From assembly GCF_949987535.1 (NCBI RefSeq), contig NC_080080.1, positions 63,145,006-63,209,005 on the forward strand: a stretch of DNA of 64,000 nt, in the 5' to 3' direction. Source of the stretch: Balaenoptera acutorostrata. Lineage: Eukaryota; Chordata; Mammalia; Artiodactyla; Balaenopteridae. This document shows positions 12,410-22,822 of this stretch, piece by piece (the first letter of the stretch is position 1; each line of letters starts with the position of its first letter). The position numbers and the translations under genes are program-made. The notes below the pieces were generated by a model. The model worked only from the letters and a program-made list of their open reading frames with translations. It was not told the origin of the DNA and made no database searches.

Positions 12410-12439
12410 AAAACAAAACAAAACAAAACAAAACAAAAA
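12410..12439. repeat. (AAAAC)n simple repeat
   Basis: About six units of a five-base AAAAC repeat, immediately before a MIR copy. Confidence 0.95.
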
Positions 12440-12440
12440 C

Positions 12441-12585
12441 CTAGTTCTGAATCCTGGCACTCTTCTATAAAACCTGTGGCTTGGGTAAGCCACAGGACCT
12501 CTCCAAGTTTTTGTTTCCTTATCTTTATAAGGAGGATAATATGATTAAATGAGATGTTGTGTCCAGCATACCATGAATAAAGGCT
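12441..12585 (+). mobile_element. MIR SINE, diverged
   Basis: The MIR order can be traced: 'ttctgaatcctggcactctt', then 'ggacctctccaagtttttgt', 'ttccttatctttataaggag' and 'gattaaatgagatgttgtg'. Confidence 0.7.
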
Positions 12586-12734
12586 AGTTTCCATCTCTCC
12601 TTCAACTTCCACTTCCAATTGAGAGAACCCAGGTTACTCTCTGTGGTTTTCTTTAGTCGCCAGTTTCCCACAAATCAATTCTCACAAATTACTCTATCAT
12701 CTCTATAGTTCAGCAGATCTATTGTCATAAACTA

Positions 12735-13260
12735 AGTTTCCTAGGGAACAGAATCAGAGGCAAAGATGCAAGTGCTGATGCTTTATTGGAGGGAGTACAA
12801 AACCGGAAGAGCAAGAGTGAGTGCAAATGGAAGGGAGGCAAGGAAAGATGAGAAGGCAGGTAAAGCACATTACCGTGCTGGCTACTGTCTCATGATACTG
12901 TGAAGAGTCATGGTGTTGTTCCGGTATGCAGGACTTGTCTGGATGGGCTATACAGACATACGCTACCTCAGAGTAACTCACGCATGGGAGGTCGGATAAA
13001 GGGGGAATTTGTCTGCATGTCTCCACTAATTCTTGCTTTCCCACTGGTCAAAATTCAACCCATGGGGAGTTAATGCCTTCACCTCACTTCTGGGCTGAGA
13101 TATTTGGCTTCTTTGGAAGCCTTTTGGAAGCCAGGTCTCATGACCTGTGGTGGTGTAGTGTTTCCTTCTAGTCTACAAGTGGTGACAGGGGCTGGCTGAC
13201 TAGGCAACAGATAACCTTGAAGAAGAAAGGGTCCAGCACCCCAACAGAAAAACCTGGTTG
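12735..13260 (-). mobile_element. Probable LTR-like repeat, antisense, family uncertain
   Basis: The 5' part ('gatgctttattggagggagt') looks like the reverse complement of a retroviral LTR polyadenylation region, and the composition is unlike the AT-rich flanks. I cannot name the family. The minus-strand frame at 12754-13044 (96 codons) lies inside it and has no known domain. Confidence 0.35.
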
Positions 13261-13999
13261 ATCTCAGATAGGCCCAGAAAGTCCCTAAGAATGTGCATAT
13301 GAATCAAAGGAATTACTCAACTAGAATTTATTTTGTGAGTATTCTATTTATAGAAATTTTCTCCAATTTTAAATTAGATGCAAAACTCAAAAGCAATCCA
13401 AGGTTATCCATTCATTACTTGTCAGCAATAGTGTTCATCTGAAGGGCAAGGAAGGTGTACATCTCCACTCCCTTTCACTATTGCCTTCCTCATGGGATAG
13501 TTCTGTGTCATCCCTACAATGCCTACAGAGAATGCTCAGTGACTGCAAATCCAATTCCCCTTTCCCTCCACCATTATTACAAGGAGAAAAAAATTATCTG
13601 AAGACATAATATAGCATCAGAAAATAACTGTGGGGAGTAGGTAACATAAGCTACCTACTTATGTGCCACTATAAGTAGGTTTGGCTAAGTGTGCCAATGG
13701 CATGGGTAGTAATCTTCTAAATTTCAGTTTTTGCATCTTCAAAGCAGCATTGTTACATCCTTTCTGAGACTGAGTGTGACTATTTGTCACTGAGGCTATG
13801 TCAACTGGCAGCCCTTCAGTGATGATTTCCTTCTATTTTGTGTTGTGGGATTTTTTTGTTTTTTCCTTAGGAAAGAAAACAGAAATTAATGCATTTGTTT
13901 CTTCTTCCTCTTACAAGGATTAATCAAGTGTCAGCTCAAAGATGGGCAGGAGATAGCATTAATTAAAAATAATGGGTATAAATAGGGGAATAAAATCAG
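13261..13999. other. No gene recognised; pair of alternative hairpins
   Basis: No repeat family or gene is seen. Inverted repeats at 13636-13680 are listed separately. Confidence 0.45.
13636..13680. repeat. Mutually exclusive hairpin arms
   Basis: Arm B (13652-13662) can pair with arm A (13636-13643, 'agtaggta', 8 bp) or with arm C (13671-13680, 'ataagtaggt', 10 bp perfect). Each pairing leaves an 8-base loop. It is seen directly in the sequence; any role is unknown. Confidence 0.6.
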
Positions 14000-14070
14000 T
14001 TTTCGAGACTGAGAAGCAGATTCAAATCCTGATTCTACAACTAACTAGCTATCTGACTGTGAGTAAGTTA
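14000..14070 (+). mobile_element. MIR SINE, left half (split by insertion)
   Basis: 'ttcaaatcctgattctacaa' and 'ctgactgtgagtaagtta' match the first half of MIR. The match stops exactly where a DNA transposon begins and resumes at 14905. Confidence 0.85.
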
Positions 14071-14902
14071 CACTTGTTCCCCCTTATCCGTGGGGAATAC
14101 GTTCCAAGACCCCCAGTGGATCCCTGAAACTGCAGAGTACCGAATCCTATATATACTGTTTTTTCCCTATACACACATACCTATGATACATTTTAATTTA
14201 TCAATTAGGCACAGTAAGTCGTTAATAATAACTAACAATAAAATAGAACAATTATAATATACTGTAATGAAAGTTATGTGAATGTGGTCACTCTCTCTCA
14301 AAATATCTTATTGTACAAATTTAATGCCTTTTCCATCTTAACTAAGCGCTTATCATGCATTGTGGCCCTAACTTTTTGAAGTTTGAGTTGTGACAGCAAA
14401 ACTACTAGATATTTCTTTTTCCTTCTTCACAGTTTCACAGATAGAAGATTTGTTGTTACTGTAGATCTTCTCAAACTCAGCTTGTGATTTTGTTTTCTTT
14501 TCTTATTAAGTCAAGAACTTTCCTCTTTTAATGTAAGTAAAGCAGTTTGGGCTCTCTTTGGTATATCCAAATTGCCAGCATCACTGCTTTTGCACTTTGG
14601 GGCCATTGTTAAGTAAAATAAGTTACTTGAACACAAGCACTGAGATACCTCAACAGTCCATTTGATAAGGAGATGGCTACTGAGTGGCTAATAGGCAGGA
14701 TATGCTGGACAAAAGGATGGTTCACGTCCCAGGCAGGACCTAGCAAGACAGTATGAGATTTCATCACGCTACTTAGAATAGCGTACAACTCAAAACTTAT
14801 GAATTATTTCTGGAATTTTCCATGTGATATTTTTGGACTGCAGTTGACAGCAGGTAACCGAAACCTCAAAGAGCAAAACCACCGATAAGAGAGGGACTAC
14901 TA
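14071..14902. mobile_element. Tigger-like nonautonomous DNA transposon
   Basis: The element starts 'ttcccccttatccgtgggga' after 'cacttg' and ends with the near-inverse 'gataagagagggactacta', which serve as terminal inverted repeats. The internal sequence matches a widespread mammalian Tigger/MER-type element ('ccaagacccccagtggatcc', 'aattaggcacagtaagtcg'). The 2-bp target duplication TA is at 14069-14070 and 14903-14904, as expected for TcMar-type transposons. About 832 bp, with no transposase frame. The subfamily is not certain. Confidence 0.85.
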
Positions 14903-14904
14903 TA

Positions 14905-15020
14905 CTTAACCTCTCTGAACTGCCGGCTTCTCATCTGTAAAATGATAGTAATACCTGTCTTACAGATTATGAACAAAAATTAAGAGGTATATAAATTGTT
15001 TAGTACATGGTAAGCTCTTT
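14905..15020 (+). mobile_element. MIR SINE, right half
   Basis: Resumes the MIR consensus at 'cttaacctctctgaactg' and continues through 'ctcatctgtaaaatgatagt' to 'tacatggtaagctctt'. It pairs with 14000-14070 as one split element. Confidence 0.85.
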
Positions 15021-15074
15021 CTTCATGGTACTTAATATTAGAACCAGAAATCTTAGAGTTGGTATATATAATTC

Positions 15075-15175
15075 TCTCCTTTTCCAGTCGGGAAACTGAA
15101 GTCTGGCAAAGCCAGATGACTATCCCAAAGTTGTATATACAATTAGTGGCAAAGACTGTTGTATAATCCACTTCT
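15075..15175 (-). mobile_element. MIR fragment, antisense
   Basis: 'tccagtcgggaaactgaagt' followed by 'gactatcccaaagttgtata' and 'attagtggcaaagac' is the reverse complement of the MIR core. Confidence 0.65.
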
Positions 15176-15325
15176 TTTAACAAAACCAAATGTCCTTTTT
15201 ACTCTAAAACAATGCCACGTTTATTATGAAAACTACCAAGGACAGATTTTTGACCCAGAGAATGACTGCATTTCTCATTCTGATAAGAGAAAATTCTGGT
15301 AATCTTATTTTATTTGGGGGATTTA

Positions 15326-15835
15326 TAGAGGCACACCTTGGAGAGAGGGCCAGTTCACTTCCAGACCACCACAGTAAAACCAATATCACAGTAAAATGAG
15401 TCATGTGAAATTTTTGGTATCACAGTGCATATAAAAGTTGTGTTTACACTACACTGCAATCTATTAAAGTGTGTGATAGCATAGACTTATGTCTAAAAAA
15501 GTACATACCTTAATTTTTAAATACTTTATTACTAACAAATGCTAACCATCATCTGAGCTTTCAATGAGTGGTAATCTTTTAGCAATAGTAACATCACAGA
15601 ACACTGATCACAGATCACCATAACAAATATAAAAAATAATGAAAAAGTTTGAAATATTGTGAGAATTACACATTGTCAAAATGTGACACAGAGACATGAA
15701 GCGAGCAAATGCTGTTAGAAAAATGATGCCAATAGACTTGCTCCACACAGGGTTGCCACAAACCTTCAATTTTTAAAAAACGCAGCATCTGCGAAGCACA
15801 ATGAAGCAAAGCACACAAAAAACAAGGTATGCTCA
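15326..15835 (-). mobile_element. Tigger1 derivative with internal deletion
   Basis: Both ends match Tigger1 termini: 'gaggcacaccttgga' on the left and 'aacaaggtatgctca' on the right, with TA at 15324-15325 and 15836-15837. The inner parts match the two outer regions of Tigger1. Positions around 15532-15562 are the reverse complement of the sequence at the end of the transposase gene ('gatgatggttagc'). Nearly all the transposase sequence is deleted, so this is a nonautonomous copy in minus orientation. Confidence 0.85.
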
Positions 15836-15837
15836 TA

Positions 15838-16574
15838 TTAGAATTTTCTTTTGTCTAGAACAAAATTTTGTGCAAAAGCAAATGCATTAGCAAAGCATAA
15901 TTTATTTAAGGACCATATAACTAGTTTAAAACAACTTGATTTCCCCGGTGTATACTCTGAACTTCACTCTAGCAATCAAGGATAGTATATTTAAATGTGA
16001 TTTAATAGTACTTAGTTGATATATTATTTAATTTATTGCATTGTGTGCCTGGACAATTTCATCATTATACTGCAAAAGCAAGTATGCTGAATAAGTACCA
16101 TGGTTTCAGCTACTCCTTTAGTATTAGAGTGTAGTTTTCTCATTATTCATATCTATTTCACTTCATACCATGATAATTCTGAAATACAATGCCATTCCTT
16201 ACTTTCCTGTGTGTAAATGTATATTTATATTATGTCCAAAATAATCAAGATGAAATGGTGCTAAGTATAAAATTCCTTTTACGTTCAGAAGAAATGGTTT
16301 CGTAGTAGGAAGGCCCAAACTGAAACCACAGCACTAGGCACGTGCTGGCCTAATGGCTTTCTTAAAAATATTTCTGACAGAGTCAATTTTGTTAAAAACA
16401 ACCCTGTAATACTAACTTCATTTCTGAAAAAAATAGTAGTGGTCCTAAGGTACAGACCTCATGGTGAATGAAGCTTTTAGGCATAATGTTTCTGTGGAGT
16501 GGCAAAGTATTTAAAACACAGTTCTGACAGTCACTGGTGTATCTGATACATAAGAAACTTCTTACACTAATTGG
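15838..16574. other. No feature recognised
   Basis: AT-rich sequence with no supported gene or repeat. The 68-codon minus-strand frame at 16392-16598 overlaps a MIR and is dismissed. Confidence 0.45.
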
Positions 16575-16675
16575 CCACTGTAATTTTGTGTAAGTCACTT
16601 AACCTCTCTGAGCCTCTGATTTCTTTTCTTTCTAAACATAAACAGTAATCTCTGCCTAAGAATAATGAGATATTT
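16575..16675 (+). mobile_element. MIR fragment
   Basis: 'gtgtaagtcacttaacctct' then 'ctgagcctctgatttctttt' and a degenerate remainder follow the MIR core. Confidence 0.7.
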
Positions 16676-17014
16676 AAGCTTCTGTCATCCTTAGAAGAGA
16701 GCTGTGTCAAATTCATTTTTATTCCTGGGTCTTGTTTCATCAGTTACATTCTTGGTCCAGGAACTTCAACATCTCTCTTCACTCTTTAATCAATTCATCA
16801 AATCATGACCCTAGTCTCATCATTATTTCCCCACTAGCTATAACTCTATCTTTTCCCTTTAAAAGCTAATTTTCTTGAAAAGAGTTTTCTCACTTCTGAT
16901 GTAACCATATAAGAGAGCAGAGAACATTAGAAAAAACTGCAACTTGGGTAGAGAGCCTGGAGTAGAAGTACAGACAGATAAAGTGAAATTAAAAGCATAA
17001 CCAGGGTGATTTCT
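16676..17014. other. No feature recognised
   Basis: C/T-rich, possibly derived from an old LINE, but no firm match. A 64-codon minus frame at 16859-17053 runs into the L1 5' UTR. Confidence 0.4.
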
Positions 17015-17489
17015 GGTTTCTGGTCCAGCTGTAAGGAGATTGGAAGTTGTCACTCCATCCTAACAATGAATAAAAAGCTGAAAGAACTGAAAAAACAACT
17101 CTTATTAGATCCATTAAAGAAGTGAGGTCACAGAGCAAAGTGCAGCCCTCATAATTAGAGAGCCAGACAGGAGATTACAGAGAATCACAACTTACTAACC
17201 AGAGCAGAAACCCTCTGAGCAAGAACCTTCACAGGAACCAGTGCCAGGGTAGGACAACATGTATTGTAATTGACAAATTGCTAGAGGCTCAGAGTGGACA
17301 AGCCTGAGAGTTAAAAAAAACTCTTGGGGAGGGGGGTTAGCCACAGGGGGTTCCCACACTTATGTAAGCTTGACCTCTAGGAGTTTAACCAGATTCTCAC
17401 AGTTAAATATTAGAGTCAAATCCTCTTCTTCTGGCAGAATATGCGGAAAAGGAACCGTTTTGAAATATGCCATATCGTTCTGGATTTTT
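17015..17489 (+). mobile_element. Second old L1: first part of 5' UTR
   Basis: Homologous to 550-1000. Both have 'taaggag..ttggaagt', 'aaaaagct..a..gactgaaaaa', 'aattgacaaattgct' and a 'ttttgaaatatgcca'-like end in the same order and spacing. The element is interrupted here and resumes at about 18266. Confidence 0.8.
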
Positions 17490-17655
17490 AAAAATAAGAC
17501 AGAAATGTATTTCTTATTCACAAAATAGCCCCAAGGTCAGTGTCCCAGGGTTGACACCATCACCCTTGGCTTCTGTGTCTGATACCAAAGTGGCTGCTCC
17601 AGCTCCCACCATCACATCTGCATCCCAACTGAGCAGGGAGAATAATGTTCATTCT
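17490..17655 (-). mobile_element. LTR-like 3' fragment, antisense, family uncertain
   Basis: This segment has no counterpart in the homologous L1 at about 1000 and is more GC-rich. Its reverse complement ends like a mammalian LTR ('aagaaatacatttctgtctt' preceded by 'tggggctattttgtg'). It is probably a separate insertion. The plus-strand 72-codon frame across it (17467-17685) joins two repeats and is not a gene. Confidence 0.4.
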
Positions 17656-18265
17656 TTTTTTTCCCTCAGATTTATTGAGGTATAAATGACAAATAAAACT
17701 TGTATAAATTTATGGTGTACAACATGATGTTTTGATATATGTGTACATTGTAAAATGATTACCACAATCAAACTAAGTAACATATCCATCACCTCAAATA
17801 GTCATCATGTTGTGTGTGTGTGTGGTAGGAACACTTGAGATCTACTCTCTTAGCAAATTTCAAGTATGTAATACATTATTATTATATAAAGTATACTGTA
17901 TGTAGTATAATATAATATATAAAATATTGTATTTTTGTGTGTGAGGTGAGAACAAGAGATCTATTCTTAGCAAATTTCCAATATACAATACATTATTGAA
18001 TATAATGTACATAGTATAGTATACATGTTGTGTATTGTACATAGTCACCATGCTGTACATTAGGTCTCCAAAATGTATTCATCTTATTACTGAAATTTTG
18101 TCCCCTCTGACCAACATCTCTCCATGTCCTCCATCTTCGATTTCTAGTAATCACCATCCTACCCTCTGTTCCTATGAGTTCTACTTTTTCAGGTTCTGCA
18201 TACAAGTGACATCATGCAGTATTTGTCTTTCTGTTCTGGCTTAATTCACTTAGCATAATGTCTAA
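17656..18265 (-). mobile_element. L1 3' end, antisense, inserted in the second L1
   Basis: Reverse complement of an older L1M-type 3' region. It starts with a T-run and 'tttattgaggtataaatgac', runs through 'gtgtacaacatgatgttttg' and 'catagtcaccatgctgtaca', and ends at 'ttcacttagcataatgtct', which lies in the end of ORF2. It lies inside the 5' UTR of the sense L1 at 17015-19430. An internal segment is duplicated (17811-17880 and 17937-17996). Confidence 0.8.
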
Positions 18266-19430
18266 AAGGTTCTTAATGAGTCACACTCAGGAGGAACTAT
18301 TTTACCATAGTCTAAAGTACTGGGGTTTTATCACAGCCTAGACTGCTTTGGGGAAGGAAAATAACCATCTTCAGCCAATTCTAGTCTTCCACACAGAGGA
18401 AGAGAAATACCCAACTCCAGCACACAGTAACCATCATGTCCCACATAATGGGGGAGGGGGATGAGGGATAAGAAAGAAGCCCTTGTGAAGTTCACAGTCC
18501 AGAGGCACAGACTCATTAGAAGACTGAGACCTACTGTAAGACTACAGAATGCCTCCCCTCCTTCTATAACTTACCACCACATTGCTAAAGGCCTATTCAA
18601 CACAGTCCATTTTACCCAGTACATCATGTGTGGCTATCAAGAAAAAATTACAAGGAATTTTTAAAAAAGCAAAAAATACAGTTTGAAGACACAGAACAAG
18701 CATCAGAACCAGATTCAGATATGGCAAGAATGTTGGAATTATGAGACCAGGAATATAAAACGATAAAGATTAATATGATAAAAACTCTAATGGATAAACT
18801 AGACAGCATGCAAGGACAGATGGGCAATGTAATCAGAGAGGGAAGTTCTAAAAATGAATCAAAAAGAAATGCTAGAGGTCAAAAACATTGTAACAGAAAT
18901 GATGAATGCCTTTGATAGGTTCATTAGTAGACCAACATGGCTCAAGAAAGAATCTCTGAGCTTGAGGATATCTCAATAGAAACCCCCAAAATTAAAAATC
19001 AAGGAGAATAAAGACTGAAGAATACATAACAGGATATCCAAGAAATATGGGACAACTATAAAAGGTGTAACATCATAATGGAAATACCAGAGGAGAAGTA
19101 AGAGAGAGGAACCGACAAAATATTTGAAGTAATAATGACTGAGAATTTCCCCATATTGATGCTAGATACCAAACCACAGATTCAGGAAGCTCAGAGAACA
19201 CCAAGCAGGATAAGTGCCAAGAAAACTACATGTAAGTATATCATTTTTAAACTACAGAGAATCAAAGATAAGGAAAATATCCCCAAAAAGCCAGAGGAAA
19301 AAAACACTTTACCTATAAAAGAACAGATATAAAAATTACATCTGACTTCTCAGAAACCATTCAAGCAAGAAGAGAACAGAGTGAAATGTTTAAAGTGTTG
19401 AGAGAAAAAAACAAACACCTAGAATCTGTA
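18266..19430 (+). mobile_element. Second old L1, continued: 5' UTR end and ORF1
   Basis: Homologous to 1020-2140. 'gtgaagttcacagtccagag' is shared exactly by both copies, followed by the ORF1 start at 18626 and its C-terminal coding end at 19332. The match to the first copy fades after about 19430, where a different old L1 3' segment begins. Confidence 0.8.
18626..19332 (+). pseudogene. L1 ORF1 remnant, second copy
   Basis: Begins 'atgtgtggctatcaag' like the first ORF1 copy. Early stops and frame changes break the coiled-coil part. An open stretch at 19135-19332 (65 residues) keeps the C-terminal domain with 'MTENFPILMLDTKPQIQEAQ' and 'IIFKLQRIKDKEN'. No functional protein is expected. Confidence 0.75.
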
Positions 19431-19439
19431 CCAGCACCA

Positions 19440-20165
19440 CTGACTAAATATCAGGGAAATGCAAATTAAAATTAAAACACATTCTACTATGTATACATCA
19501 GAAGGACTAAAATTTTAAAATACATAAAAACTGTTTATATAAAAGGCTGGTGAGGATGTGGAACACCTGGAACATTCATATGCTTTTGAAAACACTATAG
19601 CTTGGTAAAACCACTTAGGAATAATATGTGGAAATTCCTTTCAAATTCAACATATTCATACCACCAATGCAGCATTTTCATCCTAGTTTATATAGGTTTA
19701 TAGAACTGCAATTGTCTGTAGTTGCATTCTTTGTAAGAATTGCAAAGTAGAAATAACCCAAATGGACATTAACAGCTAAAAAAATAAATGTTTTCATGTA
19801 AACATACAGGTAATTCTATATAGCAATGAAAGAGAATGAACCATTGTCATATGCAACAACATGGTTGAAACTCATAAAATTGAGCAAAAGAAGCCAGGCA
19901 TGAAAGAGTGTGTACCACGTGATTTTATTTATTTAACTTTTTAAAAAGACAGGAAAAAATAAACTACAGTGTTAAAATTCATAATACTGGTTCCCTTTGG
20001 AGAGGTAGTTACTCAGAGGCGGCCTGAAAGAGATATCTGGGTGTTAGTAATGTTCTATTTCTTGATATGGGTGGTAGTTACACAGATGTATGCATCTGTG
20101 AAATTTTAAGATTTGTGTGCTTTATTATGCATGTGTTGTACAGTATTTTAAAATTAAAAAATAAG
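19440..20165 (+). mobile_element. Old L1M/HAL1-type 3' end
   Basis: Traces the end of L1 ORF2 and 3' UTR: 'ggctggtgaggatgtggaac', 'aataacccaaatggacatta', 'gaaagagaatgaaccattgt', 'ttgagcaaaagaagccaggc' and 'ttctatttcttgatatgggt'. Heavily decayed, with no long frame. Confidence 0.7.
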
Positions 20166-20589
20166 AATACAGATGATTTGAGCAATACAAATAAAAAGCT
20201 TGAGCTAATGTGTATTTGTGACACCATGTCCAATAATCGTAGAATATACATTTTTAAAAAGCACATATAATAGACAACCTAAAAAATGGTCCTATGGAGA
20301 GGTTTGTGAAGCAAGGCAATGAGGCCTTCTGTCAACAACCAGCAGTAAGTTGCCGGGCACACAACTGAGCTACTTTGGAAGAGGTTCTTCAGCCTCAATC
20401 CAGTCTTTAGGTCACTGTAACCTCAGCCAACAACTTGCCTGTAACCTTTAGTGAAAAACCTAGAAATTTTATATGTATGTTTAACTTAATGAGTTCCAAA
20501 ATCAACCTTTATTCTTTCTCCTTCTAATAAATACAAAGAAAATATAATAGTATGCTTTAACTCTCATCAACCTCTCCCAATTTGTCTGG
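20166..20589. other. No feature recognised
   Basis: AT-rich; two complementary frames at 20067-20270 are chance readings through the L1 tail. Confidence 0.45.
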
Positions 20590-21170
20590 TGTTTTAGTTC
20601 TGGCTTGTTTAATTTTAACTCAACAATTTGAACTACACTATTATTATTTTATATAGTCAGTATTTTTCTAAACTCACCCATATGTTTACATTTAATCCCT
20701 TCTTGCATCTAAGTCCTTAGCATGGTTGGCAAATGGTAATTTTCTACTTCTATTATTTCTTCCACATTTATGAGTTAGCATGGAAGAATGCCCCCGCTTC
20801 TTTCATTCATGCACCATTCATTCATTATATCAATGTCGACTCATGATTCTTATTTGTTCAATAGATTATAATATCATTATTTATTTTGATGTATAAATTA
20901 TACCAGATTTGGCCAGAGATAGCCCCTTCAAGATGACTTCTATTACCTTTACATGTATCCCCATAATTCTTTGAGTGCTTCTTCATATTTTGGCACAAAA
21001 AGAAGTTTCAGGCCCAGGGTTTTTATTCTTTTTTCTTTTCATGTCCCAGCTATGTAATTGGACAGGACTCACCATGGAATCCAGATTCCTTTTGAGTCTG
21101 ACTGAGTTTTAGTAACTCCTTTGACATATTCCTAAGTCCAGGTATGCTTGGGTTTGTTTCTTGGTCTTTT
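20590..21170 (-). mobile_element. Old L1M-type 3' UTR, antisense
   Basis: 'atccccataattctttgagt' followed by 'cttcttcatattttggcaca' and 'agaagtttcaggcccagg' matches the reverse complement of an old L1M 3' UTR as I remember it. The left boundary is soft. Confidence 0.6.
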
Positions 21171-22124
21171 TCTGTTTGACTACTCTTCACAATTACTACA
21201 CTGACTTAAAGACTATAAATTTATAACTGGTTTATACCACAGATATGAAAGTGATATTATGTGCCAGGCATTGTTATAGAAACAAGAGATACCGCAATGG
21301 AAAAAAAGGACAATATTCAGTTAGGAAACATTTTTTATTTGTAGAAGAGACATGAAAATAATATAAAATATAGGTATAACAGATGGTGATAATTCTGCCT
21401 TATAAGAGTAGCTCTTAATCCTTGTTCTCTTTTCTGAACTATCCAGGCTACTTCTGAACCCACCCTATTCTATGCAAATTTTAGAATCAGTTTTCAAGCT
21501 TGATAAACATTCTGAAGGAATTTCTTTAGAGTTTCTTTAACTACACTCATTAACTTTTAGAGAATTAACAACTTGATGATAGCCAGCCTTCATTTATATA
21601 TCAATATATATAGGTAGATTATTTAAAAGAAGTATTGTTTCTCAGTCATTAGTGAACCACATTTGAATTATTTTATAATAAATTGTTTTGCCGAAAGCCT
21701 GTTGTGGTATAATTTATAACTTTCTAAATTATTAATATATGTGTAGTCGTCTCACACACAAACAAGAATTCTGTCTTGCTCAGTGATTGCAAAGTAAGTA
21801 TTTTATAGCATATGTTTAAATAATGAGATAGGTAACAGAGAAGTTGAGATATTGATGGGAAGAATTAAAAACAGGAGAAATAAGAAAGTATCAGCAGGAG
21901 AATGAATTAACTCCAGCAGTCTATGTGTAGGATAAAAATTTAGGAATCTTCATGTAGAATAGTAGAGAATCTTTGAGGCAGTTATATGTGAAATACTAAG
22001 GACAAAGGAATGAAAAGTATTAAATTTCAATTATTTTTGGCATGTATAATGAATTGAATCTTCGGTGTCTTCGAGAGTAATTTCAATGTAATTTGCTTTC
22101 AAAATAAAATTTTATTTTAGATAA
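21171..22124. other. No firm feature; weak L2-like trace
   Basis: A weak match to the antisense L2 3' end ('tatgtgccaggcattgttat') lies near 21257-21280. Otherwise AT-rich sequence without a gene. Confidence 0.4.
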
Positions 22125-22350
22125 TTTTACATTTAAAAAATAGTTATGAAGATAGTACAGATGTACTTCACATCCAGTTTCCCTTCTTGTTAACATCTTA
22201 TATTACTATGGTACATTTGTCTCACCTAATTAATGTTTACAGTATTATTAACTATATAAACTCCAAACTAAATTCAAGTTTCATTGGTTTCTTGGTAATG
22301 TCTATTTTCTGTTCTAGGATCCCACCTAGGACTACTAGACAATTTATTTT
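22125..22350 (-). mobile_element. Old L1 3' region, antisense
   Basis: 'cacatccagtttcccttctt', 'gttaacatcttatattacta', 'tggtacatttgtctcacc' and 'ttctgttctaggatcccacc' fall in the order of the reverse-complemented 3' UTR of old L1M elements. Confidence 0.7.
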
Positions 22351-22628
22351 AAATTAATCTGTTGCTATTGATGGACTCTTAGCTCTTTTAATAAAACACT
22401 ACCCTGAGGCCGACTTCTATGCACGAGCAAACCAGTCAGGCTTTATGTGTATTATACTAGGACATGATGATTGAATCCTCTTTGTGATTTTCCTGCTTTA
22501 CGGTCCATCTAAAAACTATTACATTTAGACTTTATTTTTCTTTCTAGAAGAAAATAAATTTGTTTAAAGGTAAGATGATCACCTAAAACTATTGAATATA
22601 AACAACTAAATCTAAGTCAAAAAATACA

Positions 22629-22822
22629 ACATGGCAAGACGGGAATAAAGACACAGACCTACTAGAGAATGGACTTGAGGATATGGGGAGGGGGAGGGGT
22701 GAGATGTGACAGGGTGAGAGAGTGTCATGGACATATATACACTACCAAATGTAAAATAGATAGCTAGTGGGAAGCAGCTGCGTAGCACAGGGAGATCAGC
22801 TCGGTGCATTGTGACCACCTAT
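22629..22822 (+). mobile_element. L1 3' UTR fragment
   Basis: Close to 5300-5480 of the younger L1: 'gggaataaagacacagacct', the G-rich block at 22685-22700, 'catatatacactaccaaatg' and 'gggaagcagctgcgtagcac'. It lacks the terminal part and poly(A), so it is a 3'-clipped fragment. Confidence 0.9.
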
